From NCBI GenBank assembly GCA_025529335.1, contig JAMYHX010000604.1, forward strand, positions 1 to 22,503: a DNA stretch of 22,503 nt. The letters are read 5' to 3'. This stretch comes from Rhizopus sp. PT2906 (taxonomy: Eukaryota; Mucoromycota; Mucoromycetes; Mucorales; Rhizopodaceae). Made by a program: the position numbers and the translations under genes. This document shows positions 18,561 through 22,503 of this stretch, piece after piece (position 1 is the first letter of the stretch; every line of letters begins with the position of its first letter). Below the pieces are notes generated by a model, which worked only from the letters and a program-made list of their open reading frames with translations, made no database searches and was not told the DNA's origin.

Positions 18561-20935
18561 TTATTTGTTCTTGTTGGCTTGTTCCTTCTTGTATTGTTGA
18601 ATGAGTTCTTCTTGAACGTTTGTTTGAACGGGTTGATGATCTTTGTATTCCATAGTGAATTCACCTTTACCCTGAGTAGCAGATCTTAATTCTGTAGAAT
18701 AGCCAAACATATCATTGAGAGGAACATCTGCAGTCACTTGGAAGTAGTCTTCTTGAATTTCAGTATCTACAATAGTACCCTTACGCTTGTTGAGACCACC
18801 GATAACGGCGCCTTGGAATTCAGTAGGGGCTGTAATGGAAACATTCATGATGGGTTCCAAAATGGTAGGTCTAGCCTTAGCAAATGCTTCCGCGAAGGCG
18901 TTCTTAGTAGCGATACGGAAAGCCAATTCACTAGAATCAACAGAGTGAGCAGCACCATCTTCCAAGATCATACGAACACCATTCACAGGATGACCGATCA
19001 AAGGACCCTTCTCAAGACCGTCAAGGAAACCTTTTTCACATGCAGGAATATAGTTGGTGGGAATGTTACCACCAACAACACGGTTTTCAAATTCAATATC
19101 CTTTCCAGTTTCTTCATCACGGGCCATAGGTTCGATCACACCCATGACACGACCGAATTGACCAGCACCACCAGATTGCTTCTTGTGAGTGTAGTTGAAC
19201 TTGGCGGGTTGAGTGATGGTTTCACGGAAAGCAACACGAGGTTTACCAGTAACACATTCGACACCGTATTCACGCTTCATACGTTCAACGTAGATTTGCA
19301 AGTGAAGTTCACCCATACCAGAGATAATGGTCTCCTTGGATTCACTGTTAACATGAACACGGAAAGTAGGATCTTCCTTTTGGAAACGGTTCAAGGCCTT
19401 GGAGAAGTTGGGGGTTTCTTTACCCTTGGGATTGATAGAAAGAGAAATGACAGGTTCAGGGACGTACATGGAGGTCATGGTGTATTTGAGAGTACCATCA
19501 GTAAAGGTGTCACCACTGGAACAGTCAACGCCAAATATGGCACCAATTTCACCAGCACCAAGCTCATCAACGTCTTCCATATCAGCAGCATGCATACGGA
19601 CAAGTCTAGGAACCTTGATCTTCTTACCAGTCTTTACGTTGGTGATAAAGGATCCCTTCTTCAAAGTACCTTGGTAAATACGCATATAAGTTAATTGACC
19701 ATAACGACCTTCTTCCAACTTGAAAGCGAGACCAACGAATGGACTGTTGGAGTAGGGCTTGAGTTCGACCTTTTCTTCATCCTTATTGATGTCCAAAGCA
19801 ACATTTGTAACTTCGGTAGGATTAGGCAAGTAATTGACGACGGCATCCAAAAGGGGTTGTACAGCAGTGTTCTTGAAGGCAGAGCCCATCAGGACGGGCG
19901 TAAACTTCAATGAGATGGTAGCACGACGAACAGCAGCAACGAGTTGTTCGGCAGTAGGAATTTCCTCAGCAAGATAAAGATCAGCGATTTCATCATCCAC
20001 GTTAGCCAGTTGTTCAATCAGTTCATTACGTTTTTCAGTAGCAAGGGGCATCAATTCTTCAGGGATATCGCTTTCGACCAAGTGTTCACCGTTATCACCT
20101 TTGTTATAGTATGCCTTCCATTTAATCAAGTCCACAACACCAGCAAATTGATCTTCTGCACCAATAGGGATTTGAACAGCGGCAGCAGTCAACTTGAGCT
20201 TTTGACGAAGTTGATCAATAATACGGAATGGATTTGCACCAGCACGATCCATCTTGTTGATAAAGGAAATACGGGGGACATTGTAACGACGCATTTGACG
20301 ATCGACAGTAATCGTCTGAGATTGAACACCAGAGACAGAACATAAAATCAAGACTGCACCATCGAGCACACGCAAGGCACGCTCTACTTCAATAGTGAAA
20401 TCGACGTGACCTAAAAATGATCATTGTCAACAATGCTGAGTTGTATTTCATGTGTGACACTTTACCAGGAGTATCGATAATGTTAATATTGTGATCTCCC
20501 CAGCTTGCATAAGTAGCAGCTGATTGAATAGTAATACCCTTTTCTCTTTCCAAGTCCATAGAATCCATTTTTGCACCAACACCATCACGTCCTCGGACGT
20601 CATGGATTTCCTTGATACGGCCAGTGTAATAAAGAATACGCTCTGTACATGTTGTCTTACCAGAATCAATATGAGCTGAAATACCAATGTTACGAAGCTT
20701 ATTTAAGCGATCCTAAGATATATAAAAAATTAGTTATTTGTATATTTGATAAGTTTGTGTGCTGCGATCTTACAAGATCTTTGGCATCGGCTTCGGTTGA
20801 TTGAAAGCGACGACCCATTCCAATAGGGAAAAGAGAAAAAGTTGAATGAGGTGTTGCCTCCAGAAAGGAAGAAGCTGTTGCTCGGAAGCTAATCTTCCCC
20901 GGAAGCCCTCCAAGTAGAGAGCGTACGAAGGACAT
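18561..20935 (-). CDS. Mitochondrial elongation factor G1 (translocase)
   Basis: Drives GTP-dependent ribosome translocation in the mitochondrial matrix. Three exons (20935-20774, 20712-20466, 20410-18561) total 2259 nt, 752 aa, normal for mtEF-G1. The first exon encodes an Arg/Ser-rich, non-acidic presequence of about 45 residues ending near RRFQST, a likely processing site. GTPase motifs follow: AHIDSGKT at 67-74 (Ala in place of the bacterial Gly, as in other mitochondrial EF-G1), EREKGITIQSA, DTPGH at 134-138, NKMD at 188-191 and GSAFKN. Domains II-V continue without breaks, including GGAGQFGRV and the ELRSATQGKGEF end of domain V. Sequence is closer to EF-G1 than to the recycling factor EF-G2. 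Introns are 61 and 55 nt. Codon use looks strongly biased, as in an expressed gene. It converges with the preceding gene. Confidence 0.97.
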
Positions 20936-21169
20936 TCTACACTTTATAAAAGAAAAAAAGTTTTGGACCCTTGCCCTGACAAATTTATCGGAAGGACTGT
21001 GTGGCTGTTGCAGAATTAAATGCACCCCGACTTCAAAGTTCCGCTTAAAATAATCTACAGCTGTGAACCAATTGAAATTAGTTTTCAGACAGGTTGAATA
21101 CAAGCACTGGACATCTTTGCTGTAAAAAATCTAAATCTCTTGAGAAACCATGTTGGATATGGCGATATG

Positions 21170-21202
<33 letters not shown>

Positions 21203-22130
21203 AGAGAGAGAGAGAGAGAATGATGATGATATGGCCATGTTGCCTCCACTCCGGCCTAGGATGTGTTGCTGAGCTGGCTAAAGGTTACTACTGAATTGTT
21301 CTCATCATATTTTTAACTTCATTAGGCTTCAATCTTATAAAAAAAAAACACATTTCAATGTCTTCTTCCTACCTCAGTTTCAGTCACGCAAAATCATGAA
21401 ATTAGTTTATTAAGATTGATATTCATATAACACAGAAATATACGTAGAAAGATATGCTAAAAATTGAAGAATTCACGTAAAATGAACAAGTGTGTTTTAT
21501 AAAGTGTAATACTAAGGGCACTGCAAAATCTAAAAAAGGCAATACTTCTCCAAACTGCAAAATACTCTTTTGAAAGGAAACTGAAAAAGCTATTCAAGTG
21601 AAAAATGCATTATACAATTCGATTTATATTTGAATGCTACAACTCAAAGTGGCATAGCTTATAAAATGCGCTTTTAACAATAGCTTTATTTGTGCCTTAT
21701 CACTCTTTATGGGTTTTATATCAGCAATCATAGTTATAGTAATGCATTGAGATTATCTATACTCTGCTCATAACATGTTGATTAATTTGCTTTAAAAAAA
21801 TTATATTTACATTGCAAGTAGAACCTTTGACCAAAGAAAATCTAAAAGAGAAGAAGAAAAAAGAGATCAGCAACGATGCCAAAAGACTTCTAAAGGTTCT
21901 GATTGCTGCTGTGACGACATTCTTTAGGTCGGCCATTGACCATTAGAACAAAGGACCAGGCACCCATAAAAACTATCAAATACCAGAGCAGCCTGCAAAG
22001 ACCCGCAGTAGCAGACGTACTGTTGGGGTATGCATTAACTGAGCCTTGTCAATTGCTAACTAGCTTATGTACCCCTTTGCGCCAGCCAGACAGCAGGAAG
22101 CATCATCAACAATCTGTCACAGCTGTGATC
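20936..22130. other. Upstream region of EF-G1 and start of a GC-richer island
   Basis: Directly upstream of the EF-G1 start is ordinary promoter sequence with a CCAATTG (about 21067). Next come a poly-A/GA tract (21170-21219) and about 600 bp of AT-rich DNA without frames. From about 21.84 kb a more balanced-composition island begins and continues past this interval. A perfect 12-bp palindrome TCACAGCTGTGA lies at 22117-22128. No recognised gene. Confidence 0.45.
21170..21219 (+). repeat. A30 tract followed by (GA)n
   Basis: Thirty consecutive A residues (21170-21199) pass directly into about ten GA repeats. It is either a plain microsatellite or the tail of an old retroposed sequence; the 75 bp before it show no recognisable source and no target-site duplication was identified. 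Confidence 0.85.
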
Positions 22131-22322
22131 TCAGATAACTGGCTCCCAACTAACTACTAGCCCCCTGTAAAGATTCCAATCGAATGTTCCTAACACTCCT
22201 TTTGGCTGCCTGAAAGCCTCCAGTTGAGTGATGAAACGAACGACTGTTGTCAGTCCAGGACACGTGTTGAGCATCATAGAAAGAGATTGCGTAGAAATCC
22301 TTGAACACGCAATCATCGTCAT
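22131..22322 (-). CDS. Uncertain 63-codon frame downstream of a TATA-headed leader
   Basis: On the minus strand a TATAAAAAGAG (22441-22431) is followed by a CT-rich leader and then the first ATG at 22322, giving a 63-aa frame (starting MTMIACSRISTQ, ending SWEPVI). A second frame of 65 codons (22344-22150) without an ATG is also open and looks protein-like (DFYAISFYDAQHVSW, GGFQAAKRSVRN). A good donor (AAG/GTAAGT at about 22346) lies in the leader, so this whole stretch may instead be intron. I recognise no family in either frame. The region is richer in G/C than its surroundings. It may be a small gene, an intron with structure, or a relic of a mobile element. Confidence 0.25.
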   Translation of the reverse strand: MTMIACSRISTQSLSMMLNTCPGLTTVVRFITQLEAFRQPKGVLGTFDWNLYRGLVVSWEPVI

Positions 22323-22377
22323 GCCGAGTAAGTTTTATAAAAACTTACCTTGACCAAAGAGAACAACCAAAAAGGAT

Positions 22378-22407
22378 AAAAGAAAAAGAGAGAAAAGAAA
22401 AAGAGAG
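22378..22407. repeat. Two perfect 15-bp tandem purine repeats
   Basis: AAAAGAAAAAGAGAG occurs at 22378-22392 and again at 22393-22407, followed by further purines. Read on the minus strand it forms the CT-rich leader between the TATA motif and the candidate frame. Confidence 0.75.
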
Positions 22408-22503
22408 AAAAAGGAATAGAGGCAAATTCCCTCTTTTTATACCCTTTTCTAAGTTATGTGAAGTTATTGTTTTCAATAAATAAGGTTTTACTCCTTTCAA
22501 GAA

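Noticed and set aside
18738..19694. 318-codon plus-strand frame antisense to EF-G1
   Set aside because: It lies wholly within the conserved coding sequence of EF-G1 and arises from its codon bias; it has no family features.
22019..22115. TGTTG...CAACA span considered as a solo LTR
   Set aside because: Too short, no target duplication, and no primer-binding or polypurine signal beside it.
14732..22144. Shared 12-mer GATAACTGGCTC at about 14732 and 22133
   Set aside because: Flanking sequence does not align, and a 12-base match between two places in 22 kb is expected by chance.
22344..22356. ACTTACCTTG resembling the 5' end of U1 snRNA behind a TATA-like stretch
   Set aside because: The downstream sequence is purine-rich with none of the U1 stem-loops or an Sm site. 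The match is simply the complement of a 5' splice site.

Overview
The window is nuclear DNA of a filamentous fungus, most likely an early-diverging Mucoromycota (Mucorales-type) species. This is inferred from AT-rich intergenic DNA, many short introns (mostly 47-62 nt) with GTAAGT/GTATGT-like donors and CTAAC/CTAAT branch sites, and protein types typical of that group: a plant/fungal-type single-chain urease, a fungal CP2/Grainyhead factor, a microsomal P450 and mitochondrial EF-G1. No prokaryotic or organellar genes were seen.

Layout, left to right. (1) 1-132, minus: 5' end of an Hsp110/Sse1-type chaperone running off the left edge, with a periodic heat-shock element about 140-160 bp upstream. 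(2) 663-3505, minus: complete urease gene, seven exons, 835 aa, all nickel and catalytic residues present, with GATA motifs upstream. (3) 3506-8897: about 5.4 kb of AT-rich DNA holding one unexplained 120-codon open frame (4822-5184) and a perfect hairpin, otherwise nothing recognisable. (4) 8898-11844, plus: CP2/Grainyhead transcription factor, modelled with six exons including a 29-nt micro-exon, 711 aa. (5) 12296-14138, plus: cytochrome P450, six exons, 525 aa. (6) 14139-15077: spacer with a 152-bp imperfect inverted repeat and a compact hairpin. (7) 15078-16327, minus: 379-aa protein with an N-terminal Cys cluster and three copies of a short S-[IL]-[FY]-[MI]-P-K motif. (8) 16575-16997, minus: a probable very small four-exon gene for a 69-aa single-span membrane protein. 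(9) 17090-18396, plus: secreted/anchored protein with a TM7S3/TM198 multi-span domain, head-to-head with (8). (10) 18561-20935, minus: mitochondrial elongation factor G1, 752 aa, convergent with (9). (11) 20936-22503: poly-A/GA tract, then a GC-richer island (about 21.84-22.36 kb) bracketed by imperfect direct repeats and carrying a TATA-headed 63-codon minus-strand frame of unknown meaning.

The genes do not form a pathway; this is ordinary fungal gene order with unrelated functions. The splice models for all complete genes close in frame (exon sums divisible by three), and for recognised families they restore expected motifs across each junction; this is the main support for them. No mobile element, tRNA, rRNA or CRISPR array could be supported. 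The most novel items are the split small membrane-protein gene, the unrecognised Cys-cluster/repeat protein, the lone open frame at 4.8-5.2 kb and the island near the right edge.
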